Assembly: GCA_020353515.1 (NCBI GenBank)
Contig: CP070695.1
Location: 569,622 to 633,621, forward strand
Direction: 5' to 3'
DNA: 64,000 nt
Source of the DNA: Candidatus Heimdallarchaeota archaeon
GTDB taxonomy: Archaea > Asgardarchaeota > Heimdallarchaeia > Hodarchaeales > Hodarchaeaceae
The notes beneath the pieces are model-generated. The model saw nothing but the letters and a program-made list of their open reading frames with translations. It did not search any database and was not told the origin of the DNA. Below, piece after piece: positions 34,378 to 42,758 of the stretch (position 1 is the first letter of the stretch; every line of letters begins with the position of its first letter). The position numbers and the translations under genes were made by a program.

Positions 34378-35256
34378 TTAAAGGCTGTACTCAAATTCTT
34401 CTTTTATTTGTTTTTCTTTTTTTGACTCAATTGTTCTCAGAATGATAATTAGGACTATAAAAACTAAAATAATAAACAAATCATTAGTTCCAGAGTATAC
34501 GTAAGTATAAGTAATGAATGTTGATCCATGTGCGAGCATGGCACTTAATAAATTTCTTTCTGATAGATTATATAAAGAATCAATAGTGAAAGAATGCACT
34601 AGCATCAAAAAGTATGAATAGAGAGTTAGCTCTATGCCCCACGCTATGTTTATTGGTTGATGCCATAACCACCAGAATGAACCAATAATTAAACTGCCAA
34701 TATGCCTCCCAAATTTCATCTGCAACTCTTCAATAGCAAATCCTCTCCAACCAGGTTCTTCAAACAGGGGACTAGTAAGTAAAAAAGGAAAAAATGTTAC
34801 GGGGATAATCAAGATCAACCAAAAACCAAGTAGTTCCCACTTATCAGGTTGAAGAATGTGTAAATTGGATTTAAATCCAAAAAAATAGTTAACTATATTT
34901 CCAAGAATTGTGAATGAAGGAATAGCAAGAGAAGCAATAATTAACCAGCTTATCTCTTTTTTGTTTATAGTTATCTGGATCTTGTCTAAAATCTTCGTTA
35001 AACTTACTTCTCCTCCTGATGCCTTACCAAGAATAAAGAGGGCTACTAATGGACCAATAGTCCCTAAGCTTTGTCCAATAAAAAGTAGGATCTGGATATT
35101 TGTTCCTCCATAACTTATAAGAGCTAGAGGTAACCAAAAGGCCCAAGTATACAATAATGTGAGAATAAAAAATAATGGTAATCGATTTTTAACCACAAAC
35201 ACTTTGAATTTACTGTCTTTATTCGTCTTCTTTCTATCTAATGTCATTAAATCCAC
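34378..35256 (-). CDS. CPBP-family intramembrane metalloprotease (CAAX protease-like)
   Basis: This 292-residue membrane protein has about eight helices. The catalytic motifs of the Rce1/CPBP family are visible: FEEPGWRGFAIEEL (EExxxR) near residue 165, WWLWHQP near 193 and the last histidine in LAHGSTF near 242. Members cleave prenylated proteins in eukaryotes and bacteriocins or anti-sigma factors in bacteria. It is the last gene of a leftward operon with an ABC-2 transporter, PadR regulator and HAAS-domain protein, 30 bp after the latter. Self-protection or signalling through proteolysis would fit. Confidence 0.88.
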   Translation of the reverse strand: MDLMTLDRKKTNKDSKFKVFVVKNRLPLFFILTLLYTWAFWLPLALISYGGTNIQILLFIGQSLGTIGPLVALFILGKASGGEVSLTKILDKIQITINKKEISWLIIASLAIPSFTILGNIVNYFFGFKSNLHILQPDKWELLGFWLILIIPVTFFPFLLTSPLFEEPGWRGFAIEELQMKFGRHIGSLIIGSFWWLWHQPINIAWGIELTLYSYFLMLVHSFTIDSLYNLSERNLLSAMLAHGSTFITYTYVYSGTNDLFIILVFIVLIIILRTIESKKEKQIKEEFEYSL

Positions 35257-35286
35257 ATTCTTTATGAAAAGAAAGAAAGGGGAGAG

Positions 35287-36360
35287 TTAGATCAATGATT
35301 TTCTATCACTTGGCTGCCAAGCACCAAATTTGAAGATATCATAGAGAGCTGAGATCCCTGAAATAATTCCAGAAATCCCGATAATCAACCGAAGGAAAAG
35401 ATCAGATCTACCCACTAGAAATAAAAGATCGGAATTAGTCATCACTTCAGGTATATTCTGAGCCAGAATTGCCAACTCAAGAGTGAAAGGATAATACCAG
35501 ATTAATATTACAGCACAAATAAATCCAATAATATTTCTCCCAGCAGAAGCCAATCTTGTTACACGAATTCTACCAAATACTACTAGAAATATGCAGTATG
35601 CTAAACCAGCTAGCAATGCACCATATGTAGCTAAAGCACCAATAGGATACCAATTTTCGTTAAATAATGGTAAATTAAAAAAGGGCATTTGTTCTAATAG
35701 AAAAATAAATGCAATAACAAAGGTTATGAAAACCCCACCAAGAAAGCCTCCTAAATGCTCACCAAAAGCACTCCAAAATCCGACCTCTTTTGTGACTGGT
35801 TTTTCCCGAATAAAAGATACTGAGGAAGCTTCCATTGCCTTTTGAGATGATTTGGGTTTTTGAAACATCTCACGAAAACGATCCAATTGTTCCTGGAATA
35901 ATCTTTCATCACTAAGGTATAATCCAAATGTGAACATACCAATAGCTAATATTCCTATTATAACTGCTAAAATGGACACTGCTATATCATTAGAAATCAT
36001 TTGTATAGCCAAAGCCATAATAATAACGGCTGCAAATCCAACAATTGCTAATACTAGGAATTGTTCGTTTTTAACTTTAGTTTCAGGTACTTTTATAGGA
36101 GATTTCCAATCTGTTGCAAAATCACTTGGTTCTTCTTCGAGAAATTTGTCTGCTAAAGTCTTGGGGTTTTCCATCATAAGTAATGCTTGGTGAAATGCTG
36201 CTTGAATGGTAAGCCCCGAATTCTCCTCGGATAAGCGATTGGCTTGATCCCAGATATGAGCTCGTAGCTCTTTTATGATCTGATCTTTATCAGATAAAGG
36301 TTCTAAATACATTCTTACTTGATCTAAATACTCGTCAACAGTTTCATATTGTTTATTCAT
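35287..36360 (-). CDS. Membrane protein with an N-terminal HAAS (DUF1700-like) domain
   Basis: This 357-residue protein has about 75 residues of soluble helices at the N-terminus (YETVDEYLDQVRMYLE, ELRAHIWDQANRLSEE, MMENPKTLADKFLEE), matching the HAAS domain that often follows PadR regulators. About seven membrane helices follow in two groups, 100-150 and 200-345. HAAS/DUF1700 proteins are thought to relay envelope signals together with PadR. Here the gene starts 3 bp after the PadR stop, which supports joint function. Confidence 0.75.
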   Translation of the reverse strand: MNKQYETVDEYLDQVRMYLEPLSDKDQIIKELRAHIWDQANRLSEENSGLTIQAAFHQALLMMENPKTLADKFLEEEPSDFATDWKSPIKVPETKVKNEQFLVLAIVGFAAVIIMALAIQMISNDIAVSILAVIIGILAIGMFTFGLYLSDERLFQEQLDRFREMFQKPKSSQKAMEASSVSFIREKPVTKEVGFWSAFGEHLGGFLGGVFITFVIAFIFLLEQMPFFNLPLFNENWYPIGALATYGALLAGLAYCIFLVVFGRIRVTRLASAGRNIIGFICAVILIWYYPFTLELAILAQNIPEVMTNSDLLFLVGRSDLFLRLIIGISGIISGISALYDIFKFGAWQPSDRKSLI

Positions 36361-36363
36361 AGT

Positions 36364-36744
36364 TTATTCATCCAAATTAGTTTCAACTAAACGTTGTAAA
36401 ATTCCATAATAATGAATCCAGTTTTGCCACAGGGCATTATAGGCTCTTTCACCTTTAGGGGTTAAACGGTAGTATTTTCTTGCAGGTCCAGCAGGAGATA
36501 CTTGAAGTTCGGACATAACTAATTGATCTTTCTCCAAGCGTCTAAGAATCGCATAAAATGTGGCTTTTGTTCCGTCTAACTCCCCTTCAGTGAACGAAAA
36601 GAGCTCTTCGCCAATGGCATATCCATAAATTCCCGTAGATTGATGCCTCTTAATAATTGCAAGTAAAGCTAAACGAAGAGTACTGCCTGAAAGTTGGTTA
36701 ATTTCTTTGGCAACCCATTTCGTTATATCATCAGTTCGGGACAC
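36364..36744 (-). CDS. PadR-family transcriptional regulator
   Basis: This 126-residue winged-helix protein has the PadR pattern: LALLAIIKRHQSTGIYGYAIG at the first helices, GTKATFYAILRRLEKDQLV as the recognition helix region, and the wing SPAGPARKYYRLTPKG, ending in a dimerisation helix. It lies in the middle of the ABC-2 operon and probably represses it, with the palindrome at 38523-38541 as the candidate operator. Confidence 0.9.
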   Translation of the reverse strand: MSRTDDITKWVAKEINQLSGSTLRLALLAIIKRHQSTGIYGYAIGEELFSFTEGELDGTKATFYAILRRLEKDQLVMSELQVSPAGPARKYYRLTPKGERAYNALWQNWIHYYGILQRLVETNLDE

Positions 36745-36760
36745 GATTGTTCAACTTCTC

Positions 36761-37549
36761 CTAAATATCTTGCTTCTGCATATTTATTATTGCCAATATT
36801 ACAAAGACAATCACATAAAATGAAGTGATAAATATTGGTAGTAGAGAGAAAGGTTGGACCCCTAGTATGAAAGAGACCACAATACTTGGAGTACCATCAC
36901 TTAATGGATTAGTAAGTCCCCATGGGACAATGTCAATCAAAGAATTAGTAAAATTAAATAAAATCTGTTGTAATACATAGAAAGCAATTGGTACACCGAT
37001 AACAAGAGAAGTATTTTGTTGAAAGGATCCCATCATCAAAGTGAATGTTAAGAAAAATAACATATTTAACGACAAAACCACAAAAACTGGGAGAAACATT
37101 TCTAAATTTAGGACTTCACCTGTAAAGAAAAAATATAGGACGTAAAAGATGAGAGTCGGCGCAAAGATCATCGATATGGCGGCTCCAATTGAATTTCCAA
37201 TCCATTTGGCAAAAATATAGGATTTTCTCGTAATGGGTTTAGAGAGAATCCAAGATGCGGTTCCAGATTTAATTTCTCCAACAATGGACTCTTGCATTAT
37301 AATGGTTATCCCAATTGAGGAAGTTAAACCAGCGAAAATACCGAAAACAAAGATAGGTTCTGTTTCTGCCATGGGTGCTTGTAACCAGATTAAAATGGCC
37401 ATACCGTTCGTAAAACCACACCAAAGAAGTAACCGAACAAGAAATACCTTTTTCTTAAACCACCTAGATAGTTCAGCACGAAACAAATTATTAAATCCCT
37501 GATTCCATCTAGGAAGAGTTATTTGATTCAAATTTTCATTTTTTAACAT
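36761..37549 (-). CDS. ABC-2 type permease
   Basis: This 262-residue protein has a basic N-terminus (RAELSRWFKKKVFLVR) and six membrane helices in the ABC-2 layout. ESIVGEIKSGTASWILSKPITRKSYIFAKW is the cytoplasmic segment before helix 3 that such permeases use to contact their ATPase. It lies 5 bp after the ATPase gene and forms an exporter with it. The export substrate is unknown; a peptide, lipid or drug would be usual. Confidence 0.88.
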   Translation of the reverse strand: MLKNENLNQITLPRWNQGFNNLFRAELSRWFKKKVFLVRLLLWCGFTNGMAILIWLQAPMAETEPIFVFGIFAGLTSSIGITIIMQESIVGEIKSGTASWILSKPITRKSYIFAKWIGNSIGAAISMIFAPTLIFYVLYFFFTGEVLNLEMFLPVFVVLSLNMLFFLTFTLMMGSFQQNTSLVIGVPIAFYVLQQILFNFTNSLIDIVPWGLTNPLSDGTPSIVVSFILGVQPFSLLPIFITSFYVIVFVILAIINMQKQDI

Positions 37550-37554
37550 TTTTT

Positions 37555-38508
37555 TTATCCCTCAATCAATTTCATGAAAACATCTTCTAACTCGTATTCT
37601 TGACGTTGAAACTCACAAATTATTAGATTTAGATTCATCAATTCACGAATAAGATTTTTTTGAGCATATTCATCATCTGATACAGTGATCTTTAATTGAT
37701 AATCACTATTGCCAGTTAATTGCGTGACATTCACGTTAGAAATCCATTTCTGTAAGATTAATTGTCTCATTACCTTTGAAATATCTCCTTGGACTTTGAC
37801 ATTGAATATTGACTCGTCTTCTTTATTTTTCAAAATATCCTCAATGGGCCCATGAGCGATAAGCTGCCCTTTATTTAGAATAGCTACTGTATCACTCACT
37901 TTTTGCACATCATCTAAGATATGTGTAGAATAGAAGATTGTAGTATAGTCACGAAGTTTAGACATGATGTTTAAGACATCTTGACGGCCGATGGGATCCA
38001 GAGAAGCTGCAGGTTCGTCTAAAATCAGCAGATCAGGATAATTAATTGTAGCTTGTGCAATACCTAATCGTCGCTTCTCACCAGTAGAATAACCCTTAAT
38101 AGGCCGATCAGCTTTATCTAAAAGAGAAACTAGTTCAAGCATTTCTGACACACGATTATTTAGCTCTTTTTTAGAGCTAGAAAAAAAGAATCGAGCAGTG
38201 AATTCTAAAACTTCTCTCGCAGATAAATGATCATAAAAAGCAGGTTCTTGAGGTAAGTAACCTATGCGAGCGCGAATCTTCATGCTTTCATCTTTAATAT
38301 CGTACCCAAAAATTCTACCAGTCCCAGCAGTAGGTTGAATTAATCCTATTAACAATTTAATGGTAGTTGACTTTCCAGCTCCATTTGGGCCAAGAAAACC
38401 AAAAATAGAGTGTTTATTGACCGTTAAGTTCAAATTTTTCAGTGCTGAAACCCCATTGTATGTTTTAGTAAGGTTAAAGGTTTTGATTATTTCTGTTTGA
38501 TACTTCAT
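37555..38508 (-). CDS. ABC-2 transporter ATPase
   Basis: About 317 residues, with Walker A GPNGAGKST, signature YSTGEKRRLGIAQA (a degenerate LSGGQ), Walker B LLILDEPAASLD, the switch histidine in STHILDD, and the C-terminal extension typical of CcmA/NatA-type ATPases. The frame opens at a GTG (38520), but GGAAA lies just before the ATG at 38508, used here. It is the first gene of the five-gene leftward operon that ends at 34378. Confidence 0.92.
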   Translation of the reverse strand: MKYQTEIIKTFNLTKTYNGVSALKNLNLTVNKHSIFGFLGPNGAGKSTTIKLLIGLIQPTAGTGRIFGYDIKDESMKIRARIGYLPQEPAFYDHLSAREVLEFTARFFFSSSKKELNNRVSEMLELVSLLDKADRPIKGYSTGEKRRLGIAQATINYPDLLILDEPAASLDPIGRQDVLNIMSKLRDYTTIFYSTHILDDVQKVSDTVAILNKGQLIAHGPIEDILKNKEDESIFNVKVQGDISKVMRQLILQKWISNVNVTQLTGNSDYQLKITVSDDEYAQKNLIRELMNLNLIICEFQRQEYELEDVFMKLIEG

Positions 38509-38522
38509 TGATGTTTCCACAC

Positions 38523-38541
38523 TATTATCAATCTGATAATA
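38523..38541. promoter_or_regulatory. Palindrome upstream of the ABC-2/PadR operon, candidate operator
   Basis: TATTATCA-ATC-TGATAATA has perfect 8-bp arms and lies 14 bp before the ATPase start. A TATA-like TATTTTTAAATAG (minus strand, about 38550-38565) lies just upstream, so the palindrome should cover the transcription start. The PadR protein encoded in the operon is the obvious candidate ligand. Confidence 0.5.
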
Positions 38542-38646
38542 TTATGAGAGGTACTATTTAAAAATATTTCAATAGTGGTATTTTGAAAAGAACAAACTTT
38601 CCTTCCCCATGTGGTTAGTAACTCTAAAATTGAAATTTAATATAAT

Positions 38647-39035
38647 TTAAGATTTTACTTGGGGTAGTTCAATATTAAAAGTCGATCCTCTCACTTTCCC
38701 TTCACTGTGAGCTGTAATCGTTCCATCATGAGCTTTAATGATTTCTCTGGAAAGATATAATCCAATTCCAGTCCCTATTGCGGTATAATCCGTAGGGATA
38801 GTTATAAATTGCTCAAAAATCGCTTTAAGATGTTCTGATGCTATTCCTGCACCATTATCTGTAATAAAGATTCGAACTTTATCGATAAACTATCCATTGG
38901 GTTCTTGAGAGGTGATATTTTACCAATTATCCCCTTTTGGTAAAGAATTGTTCTCCCTTTTAGCCGAAGAGAGGCTTTAAAGATACTTTTTTTGTGATAG
39001 TACTCCTTGTCATCCTCATCAACATTTAATAACAT
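38647..39035 (-). pseudogene. Sensor histidine kinase remnant (HATPase C-terminal half)
   Basis: Frame 38889-38647 encodes about 80 residues with no start codon: DKVRIFITDNGAGIA (G1 box), then AIGTGIGLYLSREIIKAHDG (G2 box) and STFNIELP, the C-terminal half of a histidine kinase ATPase domain. Upstream in another frame an ATG at 39035 opens 50 residues (LLNVDEDDKEYYHKKS and onward) that run into the same DNA, so a single frameshift near 38890 separates them. The phosphoacceptor domain is not present. A degraded or truncated kinase is the best explanation. Confidence 0.7.
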
Positions 39036-39078
39036 GGTATACTAGGATTAATTATCAAGATTAAGTTGTGAAATCCCG

Positions 39079-39819
39079 ATGACAAATGACATAGGCAAAG
39101 AATTTATGAAAAAAACCCAGTACAAATTCATGGATCCATCAGCCCAAAGCAAAGGTCTCCTCCAACCACCCTTGGAATTAGATTACGATACCTCAAAACA
39201 AATTATTTACTTACCAAAGCCACAAGACTTAGTAATCAAGGATATCAGTCTACGAGAAGCAATTGAGTCGCGTGAGAGTATTCGTAAATATTCTGAGCAA
39301 TTAATTACAATGGAAGATTTATCTTGGTTACTCTGGTGTGCTCAGGGAGTAAAGGAAGTTATGGGTACAAGAGCTACTCTTCGTACGGTTCCTTCTGCTG
39401 GAGCTCGTCACGCTTTTGAGACATATTTGTTAGTGAATAATGTTGATGGCCTTCAACAAGGACTCTATAGATTCATTTCTTTAGCCCATATTCTTGTGCC
39501 AATTAATCTGGACGATGAAATAGCAGATAAAATTACCAAGGCTGCCCTCGATCAATCTCAGGTAAAGAAATGTGGAGTAACATTACTGTTAGTAGCTGTT
39601 GTAGAGAGGATGAAATGGCGATATGGTATGAGAGGGTATCGATATTTACACCTGGATGCTGGACATGTGGGACAGAATATATACCTCGCTGCTGAAAACA
39701 TTGGATGTGGTGTTTGTGCGATAGCTGCTTTTGAGGATGAAGAGTTAAACAGAATTCTGAATCTTGATGGAGAAGAACAGTTTGTAATCTATCTTTTAAC
39801 TGTTGGAAAAAAAAGATGA
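39079..39819 (+). CDS. SagB-type nitroreductase-fold dehydrogenase
   Basis: This 246-residue FMN protein has the nitroreductase fold: SLREAIESRESIRKYSEQ with the phosphate-binding RxSxRxY pattern, SWLLWCAQGV, TVPSAGARHAFETYLLV, and LDAGHVGQNIYLAAENIGCGVCAI near the C-terminus. The SAGARH segment is typical of SagB-like azoline dehydrogenases, which make thiazole and oxazole rings in RiPP peptides. No YcaO cyclodehydratase or precursor peptide is close by, so it may be a stand-alone oxidoreductase. Confidence 0.85.
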   Translation: MTNDIGKEFMKKTQYKFMDPSAQSKGLLQPPLELDYDTSKQIIYLPKPQDLVIKDISLREAIESRESIRKYSEQLITMEDLSWLLWCAQGVKEVMGTRATLRTVPSAGARHAFETYLLVNNVDGLQQGLYRFISLAHILVPINLDDEIADKITKAALDQSQVKKCGVTLLLVAVVERMKWRYGMRGYRYLHLDAGHVGQNIYLAAENIGCGVCAIAAFEDEELNRILNLDGEEQFVIYLLTVGKKR

Positions 39820-39864
39820 AATAAGATTAAATCTTATCTTAACGATCGGTGGATACTGAATTAA

Positions 39865-40473
39865 TTAGAGGAATTCTTCGTTTTCTTCTTTGAGAAGACC
39901 ATAGTAGAATTCGTTTGCTAAAACTTTATCGATATGTGTTCTTACTGAATTACGGAGCTTACCTTCTTTAACAAAACCACATCTCTCAGCAATTTGTTTA
40001 CTTTTTTCGTAATAAGGGCCATGTTCTCTTACCCTTACAGTGACTTTCTCAGCTTTTAAACTTTTGAAAATAAACGCTAGTGCTTTCTTGGCAGCCTCAG
40101 TCGTAAGCCCTTTTCCTTGATACTCCTTATCGATAAACCAGCCCATTTCGAAGTTCGGGATTCTCCAGTCAAGAGGTTCAATCCAAATGTGACCTAGGTA
40201 TCTAGACGATACTTTTTCCCAGAAACTAAGAACGAATCGGTTACGTATAATCCAATCCGCTGCTAGTTTCCGTACATAAATTTCAATCTCATCCAGTTCA
40301 TTTGATTCAGTAATTGGACCAAGAAGCTCTCCCAGATATTTCCTATTCCGTTTTAACATATCATGGAAATTTAATCCATCTCCAACTTGATATGGTCTGA
40401 GAATCAGTCTTGTTGTTTCTAATTCAGAAGGTAACTCAAGTAACGTCTTATGCACTGGATTTAGCCTCCTCAT
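39865..40473 (-). CDS. GNAT N-acetyltransferase (RimJ/RimL type)
   Basis: This 202-residue protein matches the Acetyltransf_3 branch: TTRLILRPYQVGDGL at the start, GHIWIEPLDWRIPNFEMGWFIDKEYQGKGLTTEA for the central strands and the acetyl-CoA loop (QGKGLT, near 120), and AERCGFVKEGKLRNS near the end. RimJ/RimL relatives acetylate protein N-termini or small-molecule amines. It overlaps the upstream GNAT-TPR gene by 26 bp and is the last gene in a leftward run that starts with RIO1 at 43733. Confidence 0.88.
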   Translation of the reverse strand: MRRLNPVHKTLLELPSELETTRLILRPYQVGDGLNFHDMLKRNRKYLGELLGPITESNELDEIEIYVRKLAADWIIRNRFVLSFWEKVSSRYLGHIWIEPLDWRIPNFEMGWFIDKEYQGKGLTTEAAKKALAFIFKSLKAEKVTVRVREHGPYYEKSKQIAERCGFVKEGKLRNSVRTHIDKVLANEFYYGLLKEENEEFL

Positions 40474-41626
40474 TATCTTTTATGCTTTTTTCAAGAGCAA
40501 CCAATCGTTGAAGAAGGATTTTCCATTCCTCTGTTGAATATAGGTTTACCAAGTCACTATCTGTTCTCATATGATTAATAAATCTTTTAGAAGGGTTCTC
40601 TAAACTATTAAGCGATTTATTGAGATTATCAAGAGCAAAATCGATGTTCCCATTTAATGCCCAAGAACATGCAGCATTGTAGAAGTTATACCATTTCTTT
40701 TGGTTTAATTCTGCAGCTTTCTCATACCATTGAGCTGATTTTTTGAAATCCTTTCTCTGATAGTAATAATTCCCCCTGAAGCTTTCTATTCTCGCAAATG
40801 CACCAAAAAGCACATAATAATCTTGAATCTTTCTAAATCCTACTTTTTTAGCAACACGTATAGATGCCTCATTATTAGCAGAAGAATTCCAGTGTGGTTG
40901 AATATTGACTGATAAACTGTGTTCCACAAATGCGGAAGCCATAGCAGTGGCGAAACCTCTATTTCGATACCCATGAAAAGTCTCAATACCAATCCCACAC
41001 TTTTCTTTACTGAAGTACTCCCCTGTACACCATCCTTGGACTTCTTTCTCTTTATCACGTATGTGGACTAAACAAAAACCAAACCCATTTGCCAAGAAAT
41101 CATCAACAGAATGCCAACATTCATTGATTTCATTAATTATTGCTTTAAGATTTTTGATGTCACTTTCAAGGAGTCCTCTATCTATTCTTTTTATTTGAAA
41201 ATCAGAAGGGAGAATATCTCTCCATTGAGATGTGAGTAGAGTATCTAAGACGAAAAATTTGCGTGAGACTTTGAAAGGAGTCTTATCTCTCAGTATCTTT
41301 TTGAGGACTGGTTCCCACTCCTCATCTGTGTATTCTATTATGAAGACTTCGCGATTCATACTAATCGCTATTGGTATAACTGTATTTTTTAGCAAATATT
41401 CAACAGCATTACAAAAATCATTGTTACTAGCATCTCCCCCAAAATAATAGCAGTGTGATTGATCCCATAAAAAAGCACTTCTGGGACTCTCCTTATCATC
41501 TACCCAGATCTGCATTGGACTATTTCCTGCTATTACTGCCTCAATAGTGAATCTTAGATGCTTCGTACTAGCAAAAAGAGATCGAATCTTATGAAATTTA
41601 TCTAAACTTAGTTCTAGAATTTGCAC
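40448..41626 (-). CDS. GNAT acetyltransferase domain fused to TPR repeats
   Basis: About 392 residues. The N-terminal half ends with a GNAT domain (roughly 140-265; GIGIETFHGYRNRGFATAMASAFV is the acetyl-CoA loop and helix). After it come about two TPR units (NYYYQRKDFKKSAQWYEKAAELNQ and YNAACSWALNGNIDFALDNLN are the helices). The TPR part probably recruits a protein partner. The frame extends to a TTG at 41656, but AGAGGAAAT lies just before the GTG at 41626, which is the start used. Next to a second GNAT. Confidence 0.8.
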   Translation of the reverse strand: MQILELSLDKFHKIRSLFASTKHLRFTIEAVIAGNSPMQIWVDDKESPRSAFLWDQSHCYYFGGDASNNDFCNAVEYLLKNTVIPIAISMNREVFIIEYTDEEWEPVLKKILRDKTPFKVSRKFFVLDTLLTSQWRDILPSDFQIKRIDRGLLESDIKNLKAIINEINECWHSVDDFLANGFGFCLVHIRDKEKEVQGWCTGEYFSKEKCGIGIETFHGYRNRGFATAMASAFVEHSLSVNIQPHWNSSANNEASIRVAKKVGFRKIQDYYVLFGAFARIESFRGNYYYQRKDFKKSAQWYEKAAELNQKKWYNFYNAACSWALNGNIDFALDNLNKSLNSLENPSKRFINHMRTDSDLVNLYSTEEWKILLQRLVALEKSIKDNEEAKSSA

Positions 41627-41666
41627 TAAATATTTCCTCTGTGAATTAATTTCCAACAGTGATCAA

Positions 41667-42506
41667 TTATTCTTTAAAGAATCTTACCCATCTCTCAATC
41701 GTTATTTTTTTCCTTTCGGTACGATCTTGAGAATAATATTCTGGAAAATGAGGATCTGCCTCAATTTCTTTCAACGTTACTCCTTCAACAATCTTTTCTC
41801 TTACAAAATCTATGCTTTTTGATAAGAAATCATTGATTTCTTCAAGATCCTTAACAGTTGCTGCTGGTCCATGACCACTTATTATAATTTCTGGTTCTAG
41901 GGCTATTAGATCCTCAATGACCTCCTGCCATTTCACTACATTGCATGTAGCATCTCCTCCGTAAGGAAACTCCTTGTTGAAGACCAAATCACCAACAATT
42001 AACGTTCTAGTTTCAGGTTCCCACAGATAAGTACTTCCGCTGGTATGGCCATCAGCTTGAATAAGCTCTAATTTCCTTTCTCCAAATAGTAGAAGCTTTT
42101 TTTCAAAACAGAGGCTCGAATGGGTGAGTTGTAGATTTTTTACCCCATATCCTCCTGCTTCCCACTCATCGCGGTCTTCTTGTGTTTCGTTCTCCCAAAC
42201 TTCTTTTTCGAATTCTTCTGTGATTTTTCGAATCTCAAGACTTGAAATAATCGGTAAATCAGAAAAAACCTGGTTTCCAAAAGTGTGATCTGCGTGATGA
42301 TGGGTAAGTATTAACCCTGAGACTGGTTTACCGAAATGTTGCACGATATTACTTCGCCATTCCTTTGCTAATTCCCAGTTAAACATAGAATCTATCACAA
42401 ACACTTTTTCTCCTAGATCTATTGCTGCACTATTCCCATATCCCTCATCGGTCCAAATTAAATGTTCAGCGACCATTTTGAAATCCATATTCTTATTCTC
42501 CTTCAT
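41667..42506 (-). CDS. Metallo-beta-lactamase-fold hydrolase (class B/glyoxalase-like)
   Basis: This 279-residue MBL-fold protein has the metal motif HHHADH in LTHHHADHTFGN near residue 70, DGHTSGSTYLWEPETRTLIVGDLVF (third and fourth ligands) near 150-180 and the last histidine in ISGHGPAA near 215. The order is that of the broad class that includes glyoxalase II, quinoprotein relay proteins and class B lactamases. Substrate unknown. It lies 9 bp after the small protein at 42516. Confidence 0.88.
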   Translation of the reverse strand: MKENKNMDFKMVAEHLIWTDEGYGNSAAIDLGEKVFVIDSMFNWELAKEWRSNIVQHFGKPVSGLILTHHHADHTFGNQVFSDLPIISSLEIRKITEEFEKEVWENETQEDRDEWEAGGYGVKNLQLTHSSLCFEKKLLLFGERKLELIQADGHTSGSTYLWEPETRTLIVGDLVFNKEFPYGGDATCNVVKWQEVIEDLIALEPEIIISGHGPAATVKDLEEINDFLSKSIDFVREKIVEGVTLKEIEADPHFPEYYSQDRTERKKITIERWVRFFKE

Positions 42507-42515
42507 TTCTAAAAC

Positions 42516-42731
42516 CTAATCAAACGGATTTTCCTTTTCCTTATTCCATTTAATTGCGATTTTTCGAGCTTCAACTGTATAATGAGTGACATCTTCCATT
42601 TCTATCTCGTTTGGAAATAAATGGAAGATTTGTCTTGACAAAAACTGTTTCTCATAGATTTTAAGAATGATGGCTTTAGATTTAATCTCCTCTAGTGACT
42701 CATCTTCTTTTGAGACTTCTTCACGGTTCAC
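42516..42731 (-). CDS. Small acidic/basic hypothetical protein
   Basis: This 71-residue protein starts at a GTG with GGGTGA about 11 bases upstream. It is charged throughout (EEVSKEDESLEEIKSK; ARKIAIKWNKEKENP) and probably helical. I do not recognise it. Support for it being real is the short spacing, 27 bp after RIO1 and 9 bp before the MBL gene, and the ribosome binding site. Confidence 0.6.
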   Translation of the reverse strand: MNREEVSKEDESLEEIKSKAIILKIYEKQFLSRQIFHLFPNEIEMEDVTHYTVEARKIAIKWNKEKENPFD

Positions 42732-42758
42732 TTTTTCTAATTCACCCTTATTTTTTCT

